From assembly GCA_010671965.1 (NCBI GenBank), contig JAAHIC010000011.1, positions 1 through 29,404 on the forward strand: a stretch of 29,404 bases of DNA, given 5' to 3'. The position numbers and the translations under genes are program-made. Shown here piece after piece: positions 7,753 through 15,023 of the stretch; positions within the stretch are counted from its first letter, which is position 1; each line of letters starts with the position of its first letter. Source of the DNA: Leptolyngbya sp. SIO4C5. GTDB taxonomy: Bacteria > Cyanobacteriota > Cyanobacteriia > Phormidesmidales > Phormidesmidaceae. The notes beneath the pieces were generated by a model. It saw nothing but the letters and a program-made list of their open reading frames with translations, made no database searches and was not told where the DNA came from.

Positions 7753-9722
7753 TACCCCTCCCAAGTCATCGGACGATACACTGGCCGATCGCCTATCAGG
7801 CAGGCCACGTATTCCCATACCTGCAGCTCTAGACAGCGGCGATAGTTGACCTTGTAGCCTGTATGGGGATGGGTCACAGACTGCTGAAGCTTCTCCTCCC
7901 AGTGCTTAAGGAAGCGCTTCATCGCATCTGGATGTAGATAGACGCCACCCCGCTCGTCTGGGGGAGTAAAGTCATCTTCGGCAAAGATGTTGGAGTTGAT
8001 CAGGTAAGCGACCAGGGAATCGACGGCGATCGCCCGAAACTCTTCTACAAGATCACAGACCAGCGAAGGTCGATTTGCCTGGGGGGTATGGAGATTGCCA
8101 AAGTGGGTATGGAGGCCCACGCCTTCCACCATCGCATGCACATTTTGCGACAGCAGCGTGTAACCCAAACTCAGTAAGCTATTGACGGGATCTGTAGGTG
8201 GGCGGCGCGTGCGCTTTTCAAACTCGAACTTGCCTTTGAGCAGAGATGCGTAGGCTTGAAAATACAGATTAGCGCCGGTGCCTTCGTAGCCCAGCATTGA
8301 CTCAACCGTCTCGATAGTGGGTACAGTTTGGATAAGGTCAGCTAAGGTGGCGATCGCCTCCGTAGCCTTATCTGTTTTGTGACGCCGATTAAGTCGCAGC
8401 AGCAAAATCCGTGAGTTATGCAGCTTGCCTACGATGAGGCTAACGGCCTGAGCACGAACAAAGTCAGGATCTTGAGCCTTATAGACCTGCTGCGTCAGAT
8501 ATTCCAGCTTCGCTTGGCCTGTGGTCTGTAAGCGGCCAAAATAGCGGCCTTTGTTAGACAAGTACAGCAGCGGAATCCGTCGCCGCAGCGCCAAGCTGAC
8601 AGCTCCATGAGACACATTGCAGCAGCCAAACAGGACTACGTGACTAATGCGGCTAGCTGGCACCGAGCAGCGAAGTTCATTTTGGTGAAACACCTGAAAC
8701 TGCTGATGCTTGACCCGTAGATAGGCTCCTTGGTCGGTGATATAAAGTGTCGTCATACCGTCTCTCCAATAATCGTCTGTTGAGGATTTCAGAATTCGTT
8801 TGGGGGCCTTTACGAGGCTGCACATCGGGGGCCGCCCTACCCCAACCTGTGGCGCAGGTCGTTTCTTCAGGCTGCTAGCGCTCTTCCTTTCGGGAGCTTC
8901 CACCCTGCCGCCCTGGAAGCGATGTCCCAGAAACACAAAGGCTTCTCCGGGCGGGATGATTTGGGTTTTTTCTGGATGCAAGCTGAGGCAAAGTTCCTCA
9001 ATCCAGTCCTGCATGAGCGATAGGGAACGAGACGCTTCCAGGTAGCTCTGGCAGACGACGACGCAGTCATCGCCGTAGCGAACTAGATGGATGTCGGCCT
9101 CTAAGCAGCGCTGGTCGAAGTCGTTGAGATACAAATTGGCCAGGGAGCCAGATAAGATGCTGCCCTGCAGCACGCCTTGACTCGGCTGGTAGAACTGCCG
9201 GTTCAAGACAATGCCCGACTTAAGCTGTTGCTCAATCCAGTGCACCCACCTGTTAGGAAGGTCAATCTGATCGAGCTGATGAAGCAGCAGCGGCCAAGAG
9301 ATGTGATCAAAAAACTGCTGAATATCGACCTTGATCACCCAGGCGGGCTGGTGCTGATAGCGCTGCATTACCCGATCCACAGCGGCGTAGATCGAGAGAC
9401 CGGGACGGTAGGCAAAGGTGGCCTCGCTGAAGGTGCTCTCTAGCCTTGGGTACAGGCTCTGGAGTAAATAGCGCTGGACAATGCGATCGCGCACGGTGGG
9501 AATGCCAAGCAGTCGTCGCCCGCCGCTCTTTTTGGGTAAGTAGAAGCCCTTGGCGGGGCTAGCGACGTATCGCTCTTGACGCATCTGCCGGTAGAGCTGG
9601 CGAATTTGCTCTTGGGCAATGCCCCTGAACAAATCCACCGTAATGCCGTCAACACCAGCGGCCCGACTGCCTCTCTCTACGAGATGCCAGGCGGTAGCCA
9701 GTTGTTCTGTGTACAATTTCAT
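7752..9722 (-). CDS. cas1: Reverse transcriptase-Cas1 fusion
   Basis: The protein has 656 residues in two enzymes. The N-terminal RT (about 1-275) is related to group II intron RTs: motif A has KVDIQQFFDHI with D133, motif B has QGSILSG near 186-192, and the active site YGDD is at 216-219, so the catalytic residues are present. A basic linker (~277-322) leads to Cas1 (~323-656), with the metal ligands E480 (LGYEG), H545 (HFGNLH) and D557/E560 (CDLVEEFR). There is no N-terminal Cas6 domain, unlike some Cas6-RT-Cas1 fusions. Fusions of this kind can acquire spacers from RNA through reverse transcription. This is the first gene of a leftward operon and is divergent from the STAND genes. Confidence 0.97.
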   Translation of the reverse strand: MKLYTEQLATAWHLVERGSRAAGVDGITVDLFRGIAQEQIRQLYRQMRQERYVASPAKGFYLPKKSGGRRLLGIPTVRDRIVQRYLLQSLYPRLESTFSEATFAYRPGLSIYAAVDRVMQRYQHQPAWVIKVDIQQFFDHISWPLLLHQLDQIDLPNRWVHWIEQQLKSGIVLNRQFYQPSQGVLQGSILSGSLANLYLNDFDQRCLEADIHLVRYGDDCVVVCQSYLEASRSLSLMQDWIEELCLSLHPEKTQIIPPGEAFVFLGHRFQGGRVEAPERKSASSLKKRPAPQVGVGRPPMCSLVKAPKRILKSSTDDYWRDGMTTLYITDQGAYLRVKHQQFQVFHQNELRCSVPASRISHVVLFGCCNVSHGAVSLALRRRIPLLYLSNKGRYFGRLQTTGQAKLEYLTQQVYKAQDPDFVRAQAVSLIVGKLHNSRILLLRLNRRHKTDKATEAIATLADLIQTVPTIETVESMLGYEGTGANLYFQAYASLLKGKFEFEKRTRRPPTDPVNSLLSLGYTLLSQNVHAMVEGVGLHTHFGNLHTPQANRPSLVCDLVEEFRAIAVDSLVAYLINSNIFAEDDFTPPDERGGVYLHPDAMKRFLKHWEEKLQQSVTHPHTGYKVNYRRCLELQVWEYVACLIGDRPVYRPMTWEG

Positions 9723-9942
9723 TAGGTTTGCCCTTATGAATGAGGAACAAAAGAACCTGAAGAATCAAGCCCGTGTCCTTTTGCTTACGCACTCATCGTG
9801 GCAAAGGGCTGTTTGCGCTCAGTCCTGAGCGGTGACTGAGTTCATGACTGAGACGTGAAGAATGAATAGAGGAGAACGAGGATAAGATTTAAGCGATTTC
9901 GCCTGCGTTTCTCCCCGTTGTTCTTTGCCGTTGTTTTGTCCT
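9723..9942. promoter_or_regulatory. Divergent intergenic region between RT-cas1 and the STAND gene
   Basis: A 220-bp gap holds the start regions of two divergent operons. Three CTGAG-containing units lie close together at about 9820-9851 (CCTGAGCGGTGACTGAG, then ATGACTGAG) and could be operator sites. GAGGAGAACGAGG near 9870-9883 is purine-rich but too far from the start codon to be a ribosome binding site. No convincing promoter boxes or further genes were seen. Confidence 0.35.
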
Positions 9943-11355
9943 ATGCCCCGTTCTGTTTGCTTACATCCTGATAAGCGCAAAATCGTTGACCTAGCCCTAG
10001 AGAGAAATAGGTTTTTGACACAGGGAGATCTGGCCGCTCATTTGGAAATTGCTCGATCAACGGTCAGCAACTTCTTTCGAGGAGCAAGGGTTTCTATCGC
10101 CAAGTTTGAAGAGATTTCAGAAGCCCTGGGTTTAGAGGCTAGAGAGCTGATCCAGTCCCCAGACTCAGAGCCACAATCAGCTAATGAAACTGAGAGAACA
10201 GAAACAACGTTCTATGCCTACGACGAGGGCTGGGTAGGCCGTGAAGAGCTGATAGCTGATCTCAGTGTCCAAGTACAGGGCAGCTACCGGCTGATGCTGA
10301 TCACTGGTATAGCCGGTGTCGGAAAAACCGCTCTAGCAGAGCGGCTGTCGCTGGAACTGCTAGAGTTTGGCTCGCCGCTGCAGGAAAATTTTGACGCCGA
10401 GGATCGCTCCCCTGATTTCAGCAGCTTTGCCGCCCGCCTGTTGGAAAAGCTGGGACAAGTGGTTACGCCCAGCGATCGCGCTGATGTGCCGCAACTGCTG
10501 GTGCGTCTCACCCAGGCGCTGCAGACCTCACGCCGGTTACTGCTGATCGATTCTTTGGAAGAGCTGCTGCAGGGCAGTGAACAGGAAGGCTGGAGTGAGT
10601 TTCAAGATGAGGCGTTTCTGTCCTTTTTTCAGCGGGTGCTCTCGGCAGAGACGTTTCAAAGCCGGATTTTGGTGACGACTCAGGCGTTGCCTTCTCAGCT
10701 ACTGGCCTATGGCAGCCGCTATCGCAACAACTGGAAACCGCAGTTACTCACGGGCCTGTCTCCCTCTGAGCAACTGGCCTTGTTTGAACGAACTGGGCTA
10801 GAGGTGTCGTCAGAGGCACCAGAGCATTCAACTTTGGTTCGCATTGGTAAAGCTTATGAGGGCCATCCCCTAGCGCTGCGCATCATTTCGGGGGAAATTG
10901 GCAGCCGGCCATTCTTTGGCGATGTGCTGGCTTACTGGAATCGCTATGGTCATGAAATCGAGGCGGTGGAGACGGCGATCGCCGAGGCTGAAGCCGGTCA
11001 GGCGGTCGGGGCTGACGATAAGTGGCGGCTCGATCGCTTTACCCGTGAGCTGCGCCGAAACGTCCGCGCCCGCCTAGAGCAAACGTTTCAGCGATTGCGA
11101 CAGGATGCTAAGTTTGCCTATGTGCTGCTGTGTGAGGCGTCTGTCTACCGCTGCGCGGTTCCCGATGACTGGTGGCTGAGCCATTTGGAGTATTGGGACT
11201 GTGATCCAGAAACCAGAGAGCGGGCGCTAGAGGCGCTCAAGGATCGCTTTTTGGTTGAGGAGGCGGCTACCCCGAGTGACTACACGTTACGCCAACATAC
11301 CTTGATTCGCAGTGTTTCGCTGGAGCACCTCAAGCAACTGGATCAGTGGGTATGA
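9943..11355 (+). CDS. HTH/NB-ARC STAND ATPase
   Basis: The protein has 470 residues from the ATG at 9943. A TTG at 9925 would add six residues without homology value. Residues ~13-65 form a Xre-like helix-turn-helix (TQGDLAAHLEIARSTVSNFF). The NB-ARC ATPase follows: WVGREEL at ~97, Walker A GIAGVGKT at 122-129, Walker B LLLIDSLEE at 199-207, sensor-like RILVTT at 241-246 and the GHPLAL motif at 307-312. A winged-helix-like region ends the protein. STAND ATPases are nucleotide switches that oligomerise when a sensor arm binds a ligand. No sensor lies in this polypeptide; the TPR gene after it overlaps by ATGA and probably supplies it. A transcriptional or antiviral role is possible. Confidence 0.85.
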   Translation: MPRSVCLHPDKRKIVDLALERNRFLTQGDLAAHLEIARSTVSNFFRGARVSIAKFEEISEALGLEARELIQSPDSEPQSANETERTETTFYAYDEGWVGREELIADLSVQVQGSYRLMLITGIAGVGKTALAERLSLELLEFGSPLQENFDAEDRSPDFSSFAARLLEKLGQVVTPSDRADVPQLLVRLTQALQTSRRLLLIDSLEELLQGSEQEGWSEFQDEAFLSFFQRVLSAETFQSRILVTTQALPSQLLAYGSRYRNNWKPQLLTGLSPSEQLALFERTGLEVSSEAPEHSTLVRIGKAYEGHPLALRIISGEIGSRPFFGDVLAYWNRYGHEIEAVETAIAEAEAGQAVGADDKWRLDRFTRELRRNVRARLEQTFQRLRQDAKFAYVLLCEASVYRCAVPDDWWLSHLEYWDCDPETRERALEALKDRFLVEEAATPSDYTLRQHTLIRSVSLEHLKQLDQWV

Positions 11356-12842
11356 GCCGCGTTGTTCCTGAGGGCCGTGGTCTCTTAGCCAGCCTAGACA
11401 TTGATCCAACAGCAATCAAGTCCTTTGCCCCCATCTGGAAACGGAGTGCCTATCAAGCCATGCTCAACTGGCTGACCCGGTATCAGCCAGTAGGCGATAG
11501 TTCCCGTTTAGATCAGGTCAAGGGCTTGCTGGAGTCGTTGGAGCTGGCTTGCCAGGTGGACGATTGGCCGCTGGCGCAGCGTATCTTATGGCTGCAGCTT
11601 CATACGCCGGCGGCTCAGGCCCTTTGGCAGCAACTACAAACCTGGGGCTATTTTCAGGAAGCGTTGACGGTTCACAACCGGCTTTTGGAAATCTCCTCAT
11701 CTTCGCAAAAGCCGTTTCATCATGCCCAAGTGGGCAATGCTCATCTGGCTCTGGGTAACTATTTGTCAGCAGTCCAAAGCTATGAGGCGGCGTTGAGCAG
11801 TCAACGGCAGGAGCCGACACTGGCTAACCCGGCAGCTATCTATATCGGTCTGGGTCAGGCTTATCTGCTGCAGGGCACTGTCTCTCAGGCGATCGCTTCC
11901 TTTCAGAGGGCTTTGAAAATGGCTCGCACAGCGGCCAACCTAAAGGCTGAAGCGGATGCCCTCGCAAATCTAGGCGGAGCGTATGCGGCTCAGGGCGCTT
12001 ATCCGGCGGCTTTAGACTATCACCAACAGGCTTGGTTGCTCGCGCAGCAACTCGATGATCCAGATGGACAGTCCAGTTCTCTCAAAGATTTGGGCAATGT
12101 TCTTTTTCTAATGGGGCAGTATGTGGCGGCGCGGTCTCACTATCAGCAGGCGCTGGCGATCGCTCAAGGCCGTGAGCACCGACAGCGGCAGCTTGAAGTG
12201 CTCAATGGGTTGGGGTCAGCTCTTTTTCAGCTAGGGGATTCTGATCAGGCGCTGGCGGTGTATTTGAGTGCTTGTGGGGTTGCTCAAGATATGGGCGATC
12301 GCAAGCAGGAAGCGGATGCTGTGCTGAATCTGGGCAATGTCTATGTGGGTCTGAAGCAGTTTGAGCAGGCGGCGACCCATTATCAAAAGGCCCAGGGGAT
12401 TTCGAGGGCTATTGGGTATTTGAAGGGGGAGGAAGAGGCGCTTAATAATTTGGGCTATGTGTGCCATCGTCAGAAGCATCAGGCTGAGGCGATCGCTTTC
12501 TATGAGCGGGCACTGTTGGCTGCAAAGATGCTTCAAGATGGACAGATTCAGGCGAATGCGTTGAACAATTTAGGCAGCGCGTATCGGGCTTTGGGGGCGT
12601 ATGATGAAGCGGTTAGCTGTCTTCAGCAAGCGCTGCGACTCAAACAGGAAGGGGCTGATCGGGCTGGTGAGGGGAGAACCTGGTTTAATTTGGGACAGGT
12701 TTTCTCGAAGTTGAATGAGTTTGAGCAGGCGATTTTAGCCTATCAGCAGGCTTTATCTATTTTCAAGCATCTGGGGCTGATTCAAGCTCAGCAGCAGTGT
12801 GCTAGAGCGTTGGAAAGGATATCTAATTCTCGCAAGGTTTAG
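11352..12842 (+). CDS. TPR repeat protein, partner of the STAND ATPase
   Basis: The protein has 496 residues from the ATG at 11352, which overlaps the upstream stop (ATGA) and so indicates translational coupling. A GTG at 11346 is possible but less likely. The first ~110 residues match the N-terminal regions of the two TPR proteins at the left of the window (NWLTRYQPVGDSSRLDQVKGLLESLELA). From ~125 onward there are about nine 40-residue TPR units (ALNNLGSAYRALGAYDEAV and similar). In many STAND proteins the TPR sensor is fused to the NB-ARC part; here it is a separate chain made in the same operon. It ends 54 bp before the array 2 terminator, which lies on the opposite strand. Confidence 0.85.
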   Translation: MSRVVPEGRGLLASLDIDPTAIKSFAPIWKRSAYQAMLNWLTRYQPVGDSSRLDQVKGLLESLELACQVDDWPLAQRILWLQLHTPAAQALWQQLQTWGYFQEALTVHNRLLEISSSSQKPFHHAQVGNAHLALGNYLSAVQSYEAALSSQRQEPTLANPAAIYIGLGQAYLLQGTVSQAIASFQRALKMARTAANLKAEADALANLGGAYAAQGAYPAALDYHQQAWLLAQQLDDPDGQSSSLKDLGNVLFLMGQYVAARSHYQQALAIAQGREHRQRQLEVLNGLGSALFQLGDSDQALAVYLSACGVAQDMGDRKQEADAVLNLGNVYVGLKQFEQAATHYQKAQGISRAIGYLKGEEEALNNLGYVCHRQKHQAEAIAFYERALLAAKMLQDGQIQANALNNLGSAYRALGAYDEAVSCLQQALRLKQEGADRAGEGRTWFNLGQVFSKLNEFEQAILAYQQALSIFKHLGLIQAQQQCARALERISNSRKV

Positions 12843-12888
12843 CCGTTAGTTTGAAGGGCTGATTGGCTCTTGTCAATTTGAATTCAAT

Positions 12889-12923
12889 AAAAAGATGCCC
12901 TATAGAAGCAAATTCTATAGGGC
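12889..12923 (-). terminator. Rho-independent terminator at the distal end of array 2
   Basis: A perfect 11-bp inverted repeat, GCCCTATAGAA (12897-12907) and TTCTATAGGGC (12913-12923), has a 5-nt loop. On the minus strand it is followed by ATCTTTTTATT, a T-run. It sits nine bases beyond the last repeat of array 2 in the minus direction, so it would end the precursor crRNA transcript. On the plus strand no T-run follows the hairpin, though it could still slow readthrough from the TPR gene. Confidence 0.75.
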
Positions 12924-12932
12924 TTACATATT

Positions 12933-14738
12933 GTTTCCAACAACTCCGATTTTGCTAATCGGAAAGCGTTGCAACCAAGGAATCTGATGCAGCGCAATCT
13001 GCAAGTTTCCAACAACTCCGATTTTCCTAATCGGAAAGGAGCCGGATACGGTGATCATCCGCGAAACACCGCCTTGTTTCCAACAACTCCGATTTTGCTA
13101 ATCGGAAAGCCTCCAGCAGCTCCTCACGGCGTTTGCAGACCGGTCTTTGTTTCCAACAACTCCGATTTTGCTAATCGGAAAGTAGCATGTCTCTTCTTCT
13201 TTTTGATGCCTTAAAGAAGTTTCCAACAACTCCGATTTTGCTAATCGGAAAGCGTCTCAGCACTGAGCAACAGATCGTTGAGATCGAAGCGTTTCCAACA
13301 ACTCCGATTTTGCTAATCGGAAAGACTTTCTTAACCAGCCCCTTTATCAGATGACGGGTGTTTCCAACAACTCCGATTTTGCTAATCGGAAAGTCTACAG
13401 ATAATATCAGCGTGAATCACAATCTTTCCTCTTGTTTCCAACAACTCCGATTTTGCTAATCGGAAAGCTACGTGAAACATATGACTCTGGACGCATGAAA
13501 GTGTTTCCAACAACTCCGATTTTGCTAATCGGAAAGTGTAATAGCCATAATCCAGGTTAGCCCCGGCGCTGGTTTCCAACAACTCCGATTTTGCTAATCG
13601 GAAAGAAGGTTTACCATAATCCTATCGCTTACCTTGCTAGTTTCCAACAACTCCGATTTTGCTAATCGGAAAGGATCGCGAGACTACTCTATACTCGGAT
13701 GTTGTGACTGCAGTTTCCAACAACTCCGATTTTGCTAATCGGAAAGTGAAGAGTTACTTCGTATGACTCTCAAGTTGGTAGAGTTTCCAACAACTCCGAT
13801 TTTGCTAATCGGAAAGCCTTGCTGCAGCACAGCAGCAAGAGAGCGCAAACCGCGCGTTTCCAACAACTCCGATTTTGCTAATCGGAAAGCCGTCGTGAAA
13901 ACCTTGCTGCAGCACAGCAGCAAGAGGTTTCCAACAACTCCGATTTTGCTAATCGGAAAGGGTCAGTACGGCAACCGCTTGCAATTCAGCAATGAGTTTC
14001 CAACAACTCCGATTTTGCTAATCGGAAAGCCTTTATTGGGCTGCTTTTCTGGCTCAATATGATCGTTTCCAACAACTCCGATTTTGCTAATCGGAAAGCA
14101 CTGGATCCGTCTTTACTGGTGCAGACAGCGATGGTTTCCAACAACTCCGATTTTGCTAATCGGAAAGCACGGAGTTGGGGGAAGAAGAGCTTGTAGATAA
14201 TATGTTTCCAACAACTCCGATTTTGCTAATCGGAAAGCCCCACTTGATTGGTGGCTAGAGAATTTCCAGCTTACTGGTTTCCAACAACTCCGATTTTGCT
14301 AATCGGAAAGTTGAGAATTTGTATCCCCGAAGTGGCTCGACTGGTTTCCAACAACTCCGATTTTGCTAATCGGAAAGCAGGAGAGCCTTTGAATGCAGTC
14401 ATTCATCACCTGGAGTTTCCAACAACTCCGATTTTGCTAATCGGAAAGCCTGTGCTTAATGGAGAGCAGCCCTCTGATGCAGCATGTTTCCAACAACTCC
14501 GATTTTGCTAATCGGAAAGCGCCTTCTGCTGGCATGCCTATCTGGTCCCGCGCCGTCATGTTTCCAACAACTCCGATTTTGCTAATCGGAAAGCTGTTGA
14601 CCAAATTCCAGGGCTCTCCCCAGCCCAGCAGGAAGTTTCCAACAACTCCGATTTTGCTAATCGGAAAGAATCTGGGCCGTTTTGTGTTCACAGAGACTCT
14701 CCCCGTTTCCAACAACTCCGATTTTGCTAATCGGAAAG
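12933..14738 (-). CRISPR. CRISPR array 2: 26 repeats of 34 nt, 25 spacers
   Basis: The repeats start at 12933, 13005, 13076, 13149, 13219, 13291, 13360, 13434, 13503, 13572, 13640, 13713, 13783, 13856, 13927, 13996, 14065, 14134, 14204, 14277, 14344, 14415, 14486, 14560, 14635 and 14705. Spacers are 33-41 nt. On the minus strand the repeat starts CTTT, folds as CCGATT/AATCGG around AGCAA and ends TTGTTGGAAAC. The repeat at 13005 has one substitution (TTTTCC for TTTTGC in plus-strand reading). Degenerate repeats usually mark the leader-distal end. The terminator at 12889-12923, the cmr operon upstream and the leader on the right also fit minus-strand transcription. The sequence differs from the array 1 repeat, but both end in GGAAAC. 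Confidence 0.97.
13817..13926. repeat. Neighbouring spacers sharing 25 nt
   Basis: Spacers 13817-13855 and 13890-13926 contain the same 25 bases (13817-13841 and 13902-13926). The shared part includes the inverted repeat CTTGCTGC, loop AGCACA, GCAGCAAG. The outer parts differ, so they are two overlapping samples, offset by 12 nt and in the same orientation, of one source sequence. They are not a duplicated spacer. Confidence 0.9.
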
Positions 14739-15023
14739 GGGCCCCATTTGAAAGCCTTGCTGGGAGCCAGTTCTGGCCTTCAAATTCGCGGGGGTGCGAT
14801 CGTGCTGTCAATAAGGGCAGTTCATTCTCAATAAGGTCATTGAAAACGAGGCTGAAACCCTGACAGCGCAGGGCATTCGCGGGGGTCAACGAGAGAATGC
14901 GGGTTTCAGCCGCTGGCCGACCCCCGCGAAACCGACTCCTTAAGTATGGCATTAGCCCCTGAAAAAACAGCGCAAATGTAACACTTAGGCGTGTAGAGTA
15001 CCACGCCTGAGTGCTGACCTTCA
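14739..15023 (-). promoter_or_regulatory. Leader of CRISPR array 2
   Basis: A non-coding stretch of 285 bp lies between the cmr6-like gene and array 2. TTCGCGGGGGT occurs at 14785-14795 and 14876-14886, with its exact inverted copy at 14920-14930. The spacing (91 then 44 bp) nearly equals that in leader 1 (91 then 46 bp), but the bases differ. Also shared with leader 1 are CTGTCAATAA (14805-14814), a GCCTTGCTGGG-like block (14754-14764) and GGCCTTCAA (14775-14783). Closer to cmr6, CTTAGGCGTG (14984-14993) pairs with CACGCCTGAG (15002-15011); this may be a weak terminator or attenuator after the cmr operon. Confidence 0.7.

Noticed and set aside
8800-9070. Frames on both strands inside RT-cas1, one of them suggesting a frameshifted segment between RT and Cas1
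   Set aside because: The RT-cas1 frame is continuous with all motifs in order; the other frames are shadows.
5559-9722. A diversity-generating retroelement (RT plus Avd-like proteins)
   Set aside because: The RT is fused to Cas1, and I found no template/variable repeat pair and no C-type lectin-like target gene.
7752-9722. A group II intron
   Set aside because: The RT resembles intron RTs, but it continues in frame into Cas1 and there is no recognisable domain V or intron boundary nearby.
12969-14863. Open reading frames across array 2 (FPTTPILLIGK, VSNNSDFANRK, FRLAKSELLET repeats)
   Set aside because: These too are repeat translations. They have no start context or homology.
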